From an uncultured Pseudomonadota bacterium (GTDB lineage Bacteria; Pseudomonadota; Gammaproteobacteria; Methylococcales; Methylomonadaceae), in contig CAILJB010000076.1 in assembly GCA_903834465.1 (NCBI GenBank), positions 124,001-188,000 on the forward strand: a stretch of 64,000 nt of DNA, written 5' to 3'. Under the pieces are notes generated by a model. That model was not told where the DNA came from, did no database searches, and saw nothing but the letters and a program-made list of their open reading frames with translations. Position numbers and translations under genes: made by a program. Of the stretch, positions 54,279 through 62,746 are shown in pieces (the stretch's first letter is position 1; each line of letters begins with the position of its first letter).

Positions 54279-55565
54279 TTAATTCGCACAATCAAACCAA
54301 CAAACTTGATTGCGTCCAGATTCTTTAGCGGTATACATTGCACTATCCGCGCGGTTCAATACCATTTCACTATCGGTATCATCTATAGATAATAACGCGG
54401 CACCAATGCTAACTGTGATGTGAACCATGCCTTTAGGGTGAGAAATAGCGATGTTGGCAACTTCTTTACGCAGACGTTCCGCCATGATGAGTGCTTCATT
54501 GCGTCCTGTACTAGGTAATAAAACGGCGAATTCTTCACCCCCTAAACGGGCGGGAACATCAATATTTCGGGAATTATGTCTCATCACGTTTGCAAATTGT
54601 TTTAACACCTCATCGCCCGTCGCGTGTCCGTAATTGTCGTTAATATTTTTAAAAAAATCTAAATCTAACATGAGCAACACCGCCGAACCACCTAGACGAG
54701 AAATACGGTCTGATTCTTGAGTTAATCGATCTAAAAAAACGCGGCGATTAAACAAACCCGTTAACGGATCGGTATTTGCCAATTTATGCAGCATTTCTTC
54801 TAACGATTTACGTTCGCTGATATTTTCTTTTATACCAATAAAATTGACAATTTCCCCACGACCATTTTTAACCGGCGCAATACTCAATTCTTCGTGATAT
54901 AAATCGCCATTTTTATGTTTATTGATAACTTCGCCGCGCCAATGTTTTCCTGCAAGCAAATTTCGCCACATATCTTGATAAAACAATTCATTTTGTTTAC
55001 CCGATTTTATCAATTCACTAGGCTTACTTCCCATCACTTCTTCTAAACTGTAACCCGTTAAACGACTAAAGGCAGGATTTGCCCATTTGATATTAGCTTC
55101 GGTGTCGGTAATGATGATGCTATTTGCCGCCGCTTCCAATGCGGCAACCAATAACTTGTTATGTGTTTCCATTTCAACGCGAAGTAACGCATAACGAATC
55201 ACTCGCGCTAAACCATCGAATCCAAAATCACCTTTTACCATATAATCTGTTGCGCCTGCTTTTAATGCAGATAACGCAAAATCCACATCGGCACGTCCCG
55301 TAAGAACAACAATGGGAATATCACCTGCCATTTGTCGTCCAATTTCTACGGTTTCTAATCCTTCTGAGTCTGGCAGTGATAAATCTAACAACATGACATC
55401 AAAACAAGAATGTCTTAATTGATGCTCGGCAATTGCTAACGATTCTACCCAAGTGATTTCGAAACTCACATCACGGTTTTGCTTTAACACGGTTTTGACT
55501 AAATACGCATCTCCTGTTTCATCTTCAACCAGTAACACACGAATAGGCGACTTCGCAGAACTCAT
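54279..55565 (-). CDS. Response regulator with PAS and GGDEF domains (diguanylate cyclase)
   Basis: 428 residues from ATG 55565. REC domain with acidic residues VEDETGDAY and the phospho-acceptor in VMLLDLSLPD, then PAS/PAC (about 135-255; AANSIIITDTEANIKWANPA), then GGDEF (about 265-425). The catalytic loop ARLGGEEFAVLLPS is intact (GGEEF), so c-di-GMP synthesis is expected. The RxxD inhibitory site region reads MAERLRKEV and is not obvious. Its ATG overlaps the stop of the single-domain regulator by 4 nt. It is likely the output of the two upstream histidine kinases. Confidence 0.93.
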   Translation of the reverse strand: MSSAKSPIRVLLVEDETGDAYLVKTVLKQNRDVSFEITWVESLAIAEHQLRHSCFDVMLLDLSLPDSEGLETVEIGRQMAGDIPIVVLTGRADVDFALSALKAGATDYMVKGDFGFDGLARVIRYALLRVEMETHNKLLVAALEAAANSIIITDTEANIKWANPAFSRLTGYSLEEVMGSKPSELIKSGKQNELFYQDMWRNLLAGKHWRGEVINKHKNGDLYHEELSIAPVKNGRGEIVNFIGIKENISERKSLEEMLHKLANTDPLTGLFNRRVFLDRLTQESDRISRLGGSAVLLMLDLDFFKNINDNYGHATGDEVLKQFANVMRHNSRNIDVPARLGGEEFAVLLPSTGRNEALIMAERLRKEVANIAISHPKGMVHITVSIGAALLSIDDTDSEMVLNRADSAMYTAKESGRNQVCWFDCAN

Positions 55566-56011
55566 ATTTTGTGTCCTTGCGGTAAACGCACAAGCGTGAA
55601 CCAATATTCATTTAATTGATGAATCGCGGAAATAAACTGTGACATATCGACAGGTTTTGTAATGTAACTGGCGGCACCTAATTGGTAAGAGCGCACCACG
55701 TCATTCTCAACATCTGAGGTTGTCAATACAACAACGGGGATGTCATTTAACAATGCGTTAGCTTTCATTGCTTCTAAAAATTCACAACCATTCATGCGCG
55801 GCATATTTAAATCAAGAAAAATTAAATCAGGGCGTGGCGCGTTGGCATATTTTCCAACTTTTTGTAAAAAATCTAATCCTTCACTGCCATCGATGACATG
55901 ATGTAGATTCGCCATGATTTTGCCTTCTTTTAACGCCATTTTTACCAAATACGCATCAGCAGGTTCATCTTCTAACAATAAAATTTCAACTGCGTGGGGG
56001 TGTTCAATCAT
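55562..56011 (-). CDS. Single-domain response regulator (Rcp1-like)
   Basis: 149 residues, REC only. The acidic cluster LLEDEPADAYLVKMAL and LIFLDLNMPRMNG, with TTSD and ITKPVD for the Thr and Lys positions, match the Rcp1-type receivers that pair with phytochrome-like and PAS kinases. It has no output domain, so it may pass phosphate on or act by protein contact. It sits between the CHASE kinase gene and the REC-PAS-GGDEF gene, overlapping the latter by 4 nt. Confidence 0.92.
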   Translation of the reverse strand: MIEHPHAVEILLLEDEPADAYLVKMALKEGKIMANLHHVIDGSEGLDFLQKVGKYANAPRPDLIFLDLNMPRMNGCEFLEAMKANALLNDIPVVVLTTSDVENDVVRSYQLGAASYITKPVDMSQFISAIHQLNEYWFTLVRLPQGHKI

Positions 56012-56042
56012 TAAGGTTTCTCATAAATTAAAATAAAAAAGT

Positions 56043-57839
56043 TTAATTCCCGGTCGGTAAATCAAATACAACCGTTGTGCCACCGCCATTAGTTTCTTTC
56101 AAACTCACTGAGCCGCCGCAACTTTCAATAACTCGCCGGACAATAGCTAAACCAATGCCGGTCGATTCTTGATTATCGTTGACTTGTAATCGTTCAAATA
56201 CCAAAAAAACGCGCTCACGGTATTGCGTTGGAATTCCTACGCCATTGTCTTCGACATAATAACGAATTCGTTTTCCTTTGAGTTCGCCATAAATGCGTAT
56301 TTTGGGAATACGATTGGGGACACGATAACGCAGGGCATTATCAAGTAATATATCGAAAATGTCATATAATCGTGGTCGGTCAATCGTTACTGTTGGCAGG
56401 GCAACGTAATCAATCTGAGCATAAACTTCAAGAATCAACGGGGCATGATGTTCCACGACTTTTGCAATGATTTCAGTAACTGAAACGGATTCAACAGTTG
56501 CTCTGGGTTGTGTTGCGGCAAGGTAAAGTTGAATGTCTCGAACTAACGCGCGTTGGCGCAATGCACTTTGTTCAATGAAATGCAATGTAATTGCCGCATC
56601 TTCATTAGGTGCGAAGGTAGTTATTAGCTCGTGCTGTAATCGTTGCACAAAACTTACTAACCGTCGCGCGGGTTCTTGTAAATGATGAGCAGAAATATTG
56701 GTGAATTGTAATAAATCGGCATTTGTTAATGCCAGTTTTTCTTCACTTTTGCGTAATTGCGTGGTTAATTCAAATGCTATTTTAAGTGCATTCGTTCGCA
56801 TTAAAAAGTAAGTGCGTAGCAAGAAAAATAATAACAAACTAATAAACACGCCTGCACTGGTTGTAATCCAGACTTTGCCGTAATCCACATTTTTTTCTAC
56901 GCCTGTAAATTCTTCAAAACGCAGTGTCCATAACGTCCCGAAAAGCGCCATTTGTGTTTCTAAACTAAAAAGTGGCGCAGGATTATTTAATAAATGATTT
57001 TCGCTTTGGTATAACAAATTTTCGGGTTGTATTTTATCGCCATCATAAATGTGTAAATGCAGATGAGAGATAGTCTCAATATTTCCATCAGAAACAATAT
57101 TTTTGAATAAATCCGTCATGCGAAACGGACTGTAAACCCAACCAAATAAAGCCGCTCGCCGTTGTTCACGCGTATCAATTGGTTTGTTTTTTTGATACAC
57201 CGGCGCATACATTAACGTTCCTGCTTGTACATTTGTCGATTCTTCTTGAAGTAGCGTGACTTTTCCCGACAAACTCACATTTTGACTATCGACCGCATAA
57301 TCCATTGCCGCACGACGAATGGGTTCTGAATACATATCGTAACCAAAGGCGCGTAAATTACGCCCGCTAAAAGGTTCGATGTAAATGATAGAGGTATAAG
57401 CATCGCGTTTGCCTTCTGGTTTCACGCGATAATCTGGGAAACCCGATTGGCGCAAACTATTTTCATGCGCTTTGAGTTGTTCAGGTTTAATCCACAGTGA
57501 AAAGCCTAACGCTTGAATGCCATTAAAATGTTGGTCAAAACTTAACCGCCGGACATAAACTCGCCATTCTTTGCGTGTCACGTCTTCGGAGGCATCAAAC
57601 ATCGCCGCACCACTTAATAAAATTTGTTTTTGTGCAGCAAGTCGGGCTTGTATTTTTAATTTAACTTCTTCGCAACGTAATTCAAATTTCTGGCGTTCAT
57701 GCAATTCAATGTCTGTTTTGACGCGATAACTGACGAATAGCGTTAATAATAAACCTAACAATAATACCAACCATGAAAGTATAAGAAGGCTCTTTTCGCG
57801 TACTTTTTTATAAAACGTTTCAGTGTTGGATTCATTCAT
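56043..57839 (-). CDS. CHASE-domain sensor histidine kinase
   Basis: 598 residues from ATG 57839; an in-frame ATG 39 nt earlier would overlap the upstream gene. TM1 about 18-40, periplasmic CHASE domain about 75-290 (GAAMFDASEDVTRKEWRVYV, GIQALGFSLWI, PFSGRNLRAFGYDMYSEPIR), TM2 about 325-345, a coiled linker, HisKA with ISAHHLQEPARRL, and HATPase with NALRYRVPNR, VEDNGVGIPTQY and STGIGLAIVRR. CHASE is the sensor of plant cytokinin receptors and of many bacterial kinases; the ligand here is unknown. It follows the ETR1-like kinase by 4 nt and precedes the response regulators. Confidence 0.92.
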   Translation of the reverse strand: MNESNTETFYKKVREKSLLILSWLVLLLGLLLTLFVSYRVKTDIELHERQKFELRCEEVKLKIQARLAAQKQILLSGAAMFDASEDVTRKEWRVYVRRLSFDQHFNGIQALGFSLWIKPEQLKAHENSLRQSGFPDYRVKPEGKRDAYTSIIYIEPFSGRNLRAFGYDMYSEPIRRAAMDYAVDSQNVSLSGKVTLLQEESTNVQAGTLMYAPVYQKNKPIDTREQRRAALFGWVYSPFRMTDLFKNIVSDGNIETISHLHLHIYDGDKIQPENLLYQSENHLLNNPAPLFSLETQMALFGTLWTLRFEEFTGVEKNVDYGKVWITTSAGVFISLLLFFLLRTYFLMRTNALKIAFELTTQLRKSEEKLALTNADLLQFTNISAHHLQEPARRLVSFVQRLQHELITTFAPNEDAAITLHFIEQSALRQRALVRDIQLYLAATQPRATVESVSVTEIIAKVVEHHAPLILEVYAQIDYVALPTVTIDRPRLYDIFDILLDNALRYRVPNRIPKIRIYGELKGKRIRYYVEDNGVGIPTQYRERVFLVFERLQVNDNQESTGIGLAIVRRVIESCGGSVSLKETNGGGTTVVFDLPTGN

Positions 57840-57843
57840 TGCT

Positions 57844-60477
57844 CTAATCCATTGTGTTTTTGATAATAGGCAACTCAAACCAAAAGACGCAACCTAGCCC
57901 TTCACCTTTTGATTCTACGCCAATTTTTCCATCATGATGTTCGACGATTTTTCGACATAATGCTAAACCTACGCCCGTGCCTTCAAAATGACTGCGTGCT
58001 TGTAGACGAGAAAAAACTTTAAATAATCTATCTATTTGCGTTGGGTTAATGCCGATGCCTGAATCGCGCACGGTGACTTTGAAAAAGTTGTTGGCTGTGA
58101 CCGTTGCACAAACTTCGATTTGAGGCGGTTTATTTTCTTCGTGATATTTAATGGCATTACCAATCAAATTTTGTAACAGGCGTGTTAATTCATCACGACT
58201 CGCCACCAAATCCACCCAATCGCCCGATATTTCAACATGTCCGTTACTGGTATCTAATTCGGGTTTTAGAAATAAAAGAGCTTCATCGATAGCTGCATGA
58301 CTAGAAATAAGGGTAAAAGGTTCGGTTCGTCGTCCCACCCGTGAATAATCCAGCAACGATAAAATCATCGCATCCATGCGTTTTGCGCCATCAATGGCAA
58401 AATCGAGAAATTGACGTGTTTCTTCGTCTAATTGCTTGGCTAATGCCGTTTCAATCAATGATAAATAACTTGCCACCATCCGTAACGGTTGTCGCATATC
58501 ATGTGAAACGGCGTAAGCAAATTGTTCTAAATCTGCGTTAGAACGTTGCAGTTCTAATTCGATTTGTTTCCGGTCGGTAATATCTTGAACAATACCTCGA
58601 AAAAAACTGGGGATGCCTTCGGATGTAAACTCGGCACGTCCCACTGAACGCATCCAACGTATTTCGCCGTCGGCAAGAATAGTTCGATATTCCACATCAT
58701 ATTTTTCCCTATTTTTAATATGACTTTGTGTTGCATCAATAATGAATTGTCTATCATCAGGATGCACGATGGCTAAAAAATCTTCCCATGTTGGATTTTC
58801 TATCACGGGAAATTTTACGAGATCAAAGATGGTGCGAGACCAGATTTGTTTGTTATGGATTAAATCTGCTTCCCACGAACCAATGCCAGCATAGTTTTGG
58901 CTGAGATTAAGCCGCTCTTCACTGGCTTTTAATTTATTTTCCATGCGTTTTCGCTCAGTGATATTGCGCGATAACACGATAAAACGTGGCTCTTGTTCAT
59001 TTTCAGTTAATTTGAACGCAACGGACAATTCGAACCAATGCTGCTCTCCCTCCAGCTCTAATTTTATTTGTTTACCCGTTGACCAACCTTGTTTTTGAGC
59101 TTCTTGTAATGCTAAAAAACAAATTGCCGTGGCATCTGGCGGCAAAATAGCAGAAATTTTTTTCCCTAAAAGTTGTTCTGCTCGCAAGGCAAATGTTTCA
59201 CTGCGATGTGCATAGTAATCATGGAAACGCCCGTTTAAATCCAGTTCAAAAAGCACATCAGGAATCGCATTTAACGTGGCTTGTAATTGATTTTTTGTGT
59301 TGAGTACATCGAGTTCTATTTGTTTACGTTCGGTGATGTCTGAAACAAAACCATGCCACAAAATAGAGCCGTCGTCTTCTAGTTCGGGTAACGCATTTCC
59401 CAGTAACCAGCATTCTGTACCATCTGCAAATTTAAGACGATATTCATCACGCCACGGACTTAATTCCCTTGCTGACGTTTTAATTCCTTCAAGATGATGC
59501 ACTAAATCATCAGGATGAACGTTGGCAAAAACGGCGGCAGCATCTTCTCGAACTTCTTCAGGATTGATGCGATAAATTTTGCGTAACACTTCACTGGCAT
59601 AAGGAAGATAAAAACTGCCATCTGTACGCATACAAAATTGAAAAACTAAACTAGGTAGCTGATTGGCAATTTTATGTAACCGTTCAGAGGTTTCTTGTTG
59701 CGCTAATTCACTCTGTTTAAGTTCGGTCACATCGGTCGAAATGCCAGACAGCGCGTAAATCTTGCCGTTTTCATCTCTTAACGGTTCTTTTGTCGTTAAA
59801 AAAACATGCTCTTCGCCGTTTTTTAAATGATATTTACTGATAACTTCTACACGTTCGCCATGTTCCAGAACCCGTCGATCGTAATATCGAGTTTTTTGAA
59901 CAGTTTCTTCATCAAAAAAATCACTATCAAGACAACCAATAATTTCAGTAGATGGTAAACCGAATAATTCTGCAACCATTCGATTTGAATATTGATAGCG
60001 ATAATTAAGATCCTTGGTATATGCCGCCACGGGTGCATTATCCAAAATAGAAGATAGTTTGTATTTTTCCTTATTTGTTTTTTCTTGTTCAGCAAGTAGT
60101 TCAGCAGTGGTTGGTAATTTCAGCGCAAGCGGAATAATCTTTAACATTGCAATGGCTGTGATGACAGAAATAATTGCCGTAAAAACTTTAAGATAACCAT
60201 CAAGCCAATACAGCGGAATCCAAATCAAAATTGCAGACATTAAGTGGGTTGTGCCACAGGCAACAATAAATAATGCCCCCATCGTAAATAGCCAAGCATA
60301 AGGTAAATCTTTGCGTTTACGAATGAAGTACAAAAGACTGAGTGGAATAGAGTAATAAGACAACGTAATCAACACGTCAGAAACAACGTGTAACCATAAT
60401 AAAATGGGGTTCCAGCTTAAACAGAAACCATGTGGAATGAAGCTGTTGATGCCGAAAAAATCAATCAATATTTGCAT
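57844..60477 (-). CDS. Histidine kinase with ETR1-like ethylene-binding membrane domain and four PAS domains
   Basis: 877 residues. Three N-terminal membrane helices (about 24-125) match the ethylene-binding domain of plant ETR1 and cyanobacterial Etr1. Asp34, Tyr41, Ile44, Pro45, Cys74 and His78 line up, at a constant offset of nine, with ETR1 Asp25, Tyr32, Ile35, Pro36, Cys65 and His69; the last two bind copper. Four PAS/PAC modules follow (about 140-260, 265-390, 395-510, 515-640). Next come HisKA (AVSHDMRQPLRMVASYL) and HATPase (NLIGNAIKYHEENKPP, VRDSGIGINPTQ, GTGVGLALCRK). It is the first kinase of the block between hypF and hypC. Ethylene as ligand is inference from the residues. Confidence 0.9.
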   Translation of the reverse strand: MQILIDFFGINSFIPHGFCLSWNPILLWLHVVSDVLITLSYYSIPLSLLYFIRKRKDLPYAWLFTMGALFIVACGTTHLMSAILIWIPLYWLDGYLKVFTAIISVITAIAMLKIIPLALKLPTTAELLAEQEKTNKEKYKLSSILDNAPVAAYTKDLNYRYQYSNRMVAELFGLPSTEIIGCLDSDFFDEETVQKTRYYDRRVLEHGERVEVISKYHLKNGEEHVFLTTKEPLRDENGKIYALSGISTDVTELKQSELAQQETSERLHKIANQLPSLVFQFCMRTDGSFYLPYASEVLRKIYRINPEEVREDAAAVFANVHPDDLVHHLEGIKTSARELSPWRDEYRLKFADGTECWLLGNALPELEDDGSILWHGFVSDITERKQIELDVLNTKNQLQATLNAIPDVLFELDLNGRFHDYYAHRSETFALRAEQLLGKKISAILPPDATAICFLALQEAQKQGWSTGKQIKLELEGEQHWFELSVAFKLTENEQEPRFIVLSRNITERKRMENKLKASEERLNLSQNYAGIGSWEADLIHNKQIWSRTIFDLVKFPVIENPTWEDFLAIVHPDDRQFIIDATQSHIKNREKYDVEYRTILADGEIRWMRSVGRAEFTSEGIPSFFRGIVQDITDRKQIELELQRSNADLEQFAYAVSHDMRQPLRMVASYLSLIETALAKQLDEETRQFLDFAIDGAKRMDAMILSLLDYSRVGRRTEPFTLISSHAAIDEALLFLKPELDTSNGHVEISGDWVDLVASRDELTRLLQNLIGNAIKYHEENKPPQIEVCATVTANNFFKVTVRDSGIGINPTQIDRLFKVFSRLQARSHFEGTGVGLALCRKIVEHHDGKIGVESKGEGLGCVFWFELPIIKNTMD

Positions 60478-60508
60478 GAAGTGAAAATGTGATGACTGAA
60501 GCGTTCAG

Positions 60509-62746
60509 TCAGATAGGAAAAGACGCGGCGTACAGCTGCCCCAATGCTAAACCACCGTCATTAGGCGGTACGTTTTGATGACAGTGTACAGTAAAACCTG
60601 CATTCGTTAATTCAGTAAATATGTTTTCTGTTAGCCGCGCATTTTGAAAACAACCACCGCTTAAAACAACAATTTTCTGATTCGCACGTTGAGCAATTGC
60701 AACGCTGATTTTTGCCAGCGTGTTGTGAAATTTTGCGGCGCAGTAATTTGTTGGTTGCGTTGTTTTATCGAGTAAAAGCTGTTTTATCATGGGTTGCCAA
60801 TCAATCACCATCGAATCACCGATTTTAAAATCATAATATTCTTTTGTTTCATTGGTTGTAGCGCAATTTTCCAACAACATCGCAGCATGACCTTCGTATT
60901 CATTAACGTGACAAACCCCAAGTAAACTCGCCACCGCATCAAATAAACGTCCGACGCTGCTAGTTTTTGGACAATTCAATTGTTTGGCTAACGCGATTTT
61001 TAATAAGGCTTGTTCACTTATCGAAAAATCTAAATCTAAATCTGAAAAAGCTTTTTCGCCATAAATTTCATACAACAAACCTAATGCAACGCGGCGCGGT
61101 TCTTGAATGGCTTTAGAACCGCCGACTAATGGGAAAGTACGAAAATGGGCAAAACGCTCAAAACCTTTTTCGTGAATCGATAAAAATTCTCCCCCCCAAA
61201 TTGTGCCGTCTGTTCCAAAACCTGAACCATCCCAAACAATGCCTAACGCTGGCGGTTGTAAACCATTTTCTGCCATGCAAGACAGCGCATGAGCGTAATG
61301 ATGTTGAACGGCGTGTTTTTCGATATTTAAATTCGCCGCAAATTGACTACTCACATAATCCGAATGCAAATCGTGCATCACTCGGACAGGTTTAACGGCG
61401 TAAGCATTTTGTAAATCGGCAAGCGTTTTTTGAAATTGTTGGCGCGTCGCTTCGGAATCTAAATCGCCTAAATGTTGACTTAAAATGGCTTGGTTTTTGT
61501 AACTAATTGCGACGGTATTTTTCATTTGTCCACCAACGGCGAACGTATTTGGAGAAGCGTTTTTTAACGTAATTGGCAACGGTGCATAACCTCTAGCACG
61601 ACGTAAAACAGTGATTTTTTTGTTAATGACGCGAACAATTGAATCATCTAATGGTCGCAAAATTGGGCGATTATGAACTAAAAAATAATCTGCAATGCTG
61701 GCGAGATTTTTTAACGCTTGCGTGTCATCAATACAAATCGGTTCGCTAAAACGATTGCCACTCGTGGCAACTAATGGAAAACCAAAATCATGTAACAACA
61801 AATGGTGCAATGGCGAATAGGCGAGCATCACACCCAGCAAAGATTGTTGTGGCGCGACAGATTCGAAAGTTGTAGAAGATTCAAGCCGTTTCATTAAAAC
61901 AATCGGGGCGGCAGGCGAGGTGAGGGCAGTTTGTTCGAGTTCGCTTATTTTACAGAGTTTTTGCGCGGCGGCTAAATTTTCAACCACCAGAGCAAATGGT
62001 TTCATGGGGCGATTTTTTCGTTTACGCAAACGTTCTACCGCTTCTCGATTCGTGGCATCGACCAATAATTGAAAGCCACCAATGCCTTTCATCGCCACAA
62101 TTTTTCCAGCTTTTAATTGTTCAACTGCCATTTTTAAAGCCGCGTCTTTTTCAGCTAAAACATATCCTGATTCGTCCCAAAAACTCAGTTGCACACCACA
62201 CGTTGGACAAGCAAGCGTTTGAGCATGAAAACGGCGATTTTCCATCGATTGATATTCATGTTTACAATCAGCACACAAAATAAATTCTGCCATGCTGGTA
62301 TTCGCGCGGTCGTAAGGTTGGCGCGTGGTGATGCTGTAACGTGCGCCACAACTACAACAACTGGTAAATGGATAACGATAATAACGACTTTGTGAATTAA
62401 AAATATCTTTGACACATTCGGGACACGTTGCAATATCGGGCAGAGCAAATGCGGATGTTGGTGCGTCGTTAATGCTGGTTAAGATTTCAAATCGTTCAAA
62501 ATTTACCAGTGTTTTGGCAGTGCGTTTTAAGTCACTAATTTCAGCAAAAGGCGGTAATTCTGTTTGGAGTGCGTTGAGGAATTTTTGTTGCGATGCGTCT
62601 GAACCTTCGATTGAAATTAAAACACCTAAAGACGTGTTTTTAATCCAACCTTTTTGCTCAAAGCGCGTCGCTAAACGTGCTACGAATGGACGAAATCCAA
62701 CGCCTTGCACCATGCCTTGGATTTCGAGTTGTGAATGAACGCGCAT
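60509..62746 (-). CDS. hypF: Carbamoyltransferase HypF
   Basis: Makes the thiocarbamate precursor of the cyanide ligands of [NiFe] hydrogenase from carbamoyl phosphate. 745 residues: acylphosphatase domain (GMVQGVGFRPFVARLA), zinc fingers (CPECVKDIF, CCSCGARYSI, CADCKHEY, CPTCG), a YrdC-like domain (LKAGKIVAMKGIGGFQLLVD, RKNRPMKPFALV, SPAAPIVLMKR) and a C-terminal Kae1-like domain (VQHHYAHALSCMAENGL, GIVWDGSGFGTDGTIWGGEF, VVLSGGCFQNARL). All parts are intact. The ATG follows the cysS stop directly (TAAATG), so translation is coupled. hypC and hypD lie about 6 kb further along the same strand. Confidence 0.97.
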   Translation of the reverse strand: MRVHSQLEIQGMVQGVGFRPFVARLATRFEQKGWIKNTSLGVLISIEGSDASQQKFLNALQTELPPFAEISDLKRTAKTLVNFERFEILTSINDAPTSAFALPDIATCPECVKDIFNSQSRYYRYPFTSCCSCGARYSITTRQPYDRANTSMAEFILCADCKHEYQSMENRRFHAQTLACPTCGVQLSFWDESGYVLAEKDAALKMAVEQLKAGKIVAMKGIGGFQLLVDATNREAVERLRKRKNRPMKPFALVVENLAAAQKLCKISELEQTALTSPAAPIVLMKRLESSTTFESVAPQQSLLGVMLAYSPLHHLLLHDFGFPLVATSGNRFSEPICIDDTQALKNLASIADYFLVHNRPILRPLDDSIVRVINKKITVLRRARGYAPLPITLKNASPNTFAVGGQMKNTVAISYKNQAILSQHLGDLDSEATRQQFQKTLADLQNAYAVKPVRVMHDLHSDYVSSQFAANLNIEKHAVQHHYAHALSCMAENGLQPPALGIVWDGSGFGTDGTIWGGEFLSIHEKGFERFAHFRTFPLVGGSKAIQEPRRVALGLLYEIYGEKAFSDLDLDFSISEQALLKIALAKQLNCPKTSSVGRLFDAVASLLGVCHVNEYEGHAAMLLENCATTNETKEYYDFKIGDSMVIDWQPMIKQLLLDKTTQPTNYCAAKFHNTLAKISVAIAQRANQKIVVLSGGCFQNARLTENIFTELTNAGFTVHCHQNVPPNDGGLALGQLYAASFPI

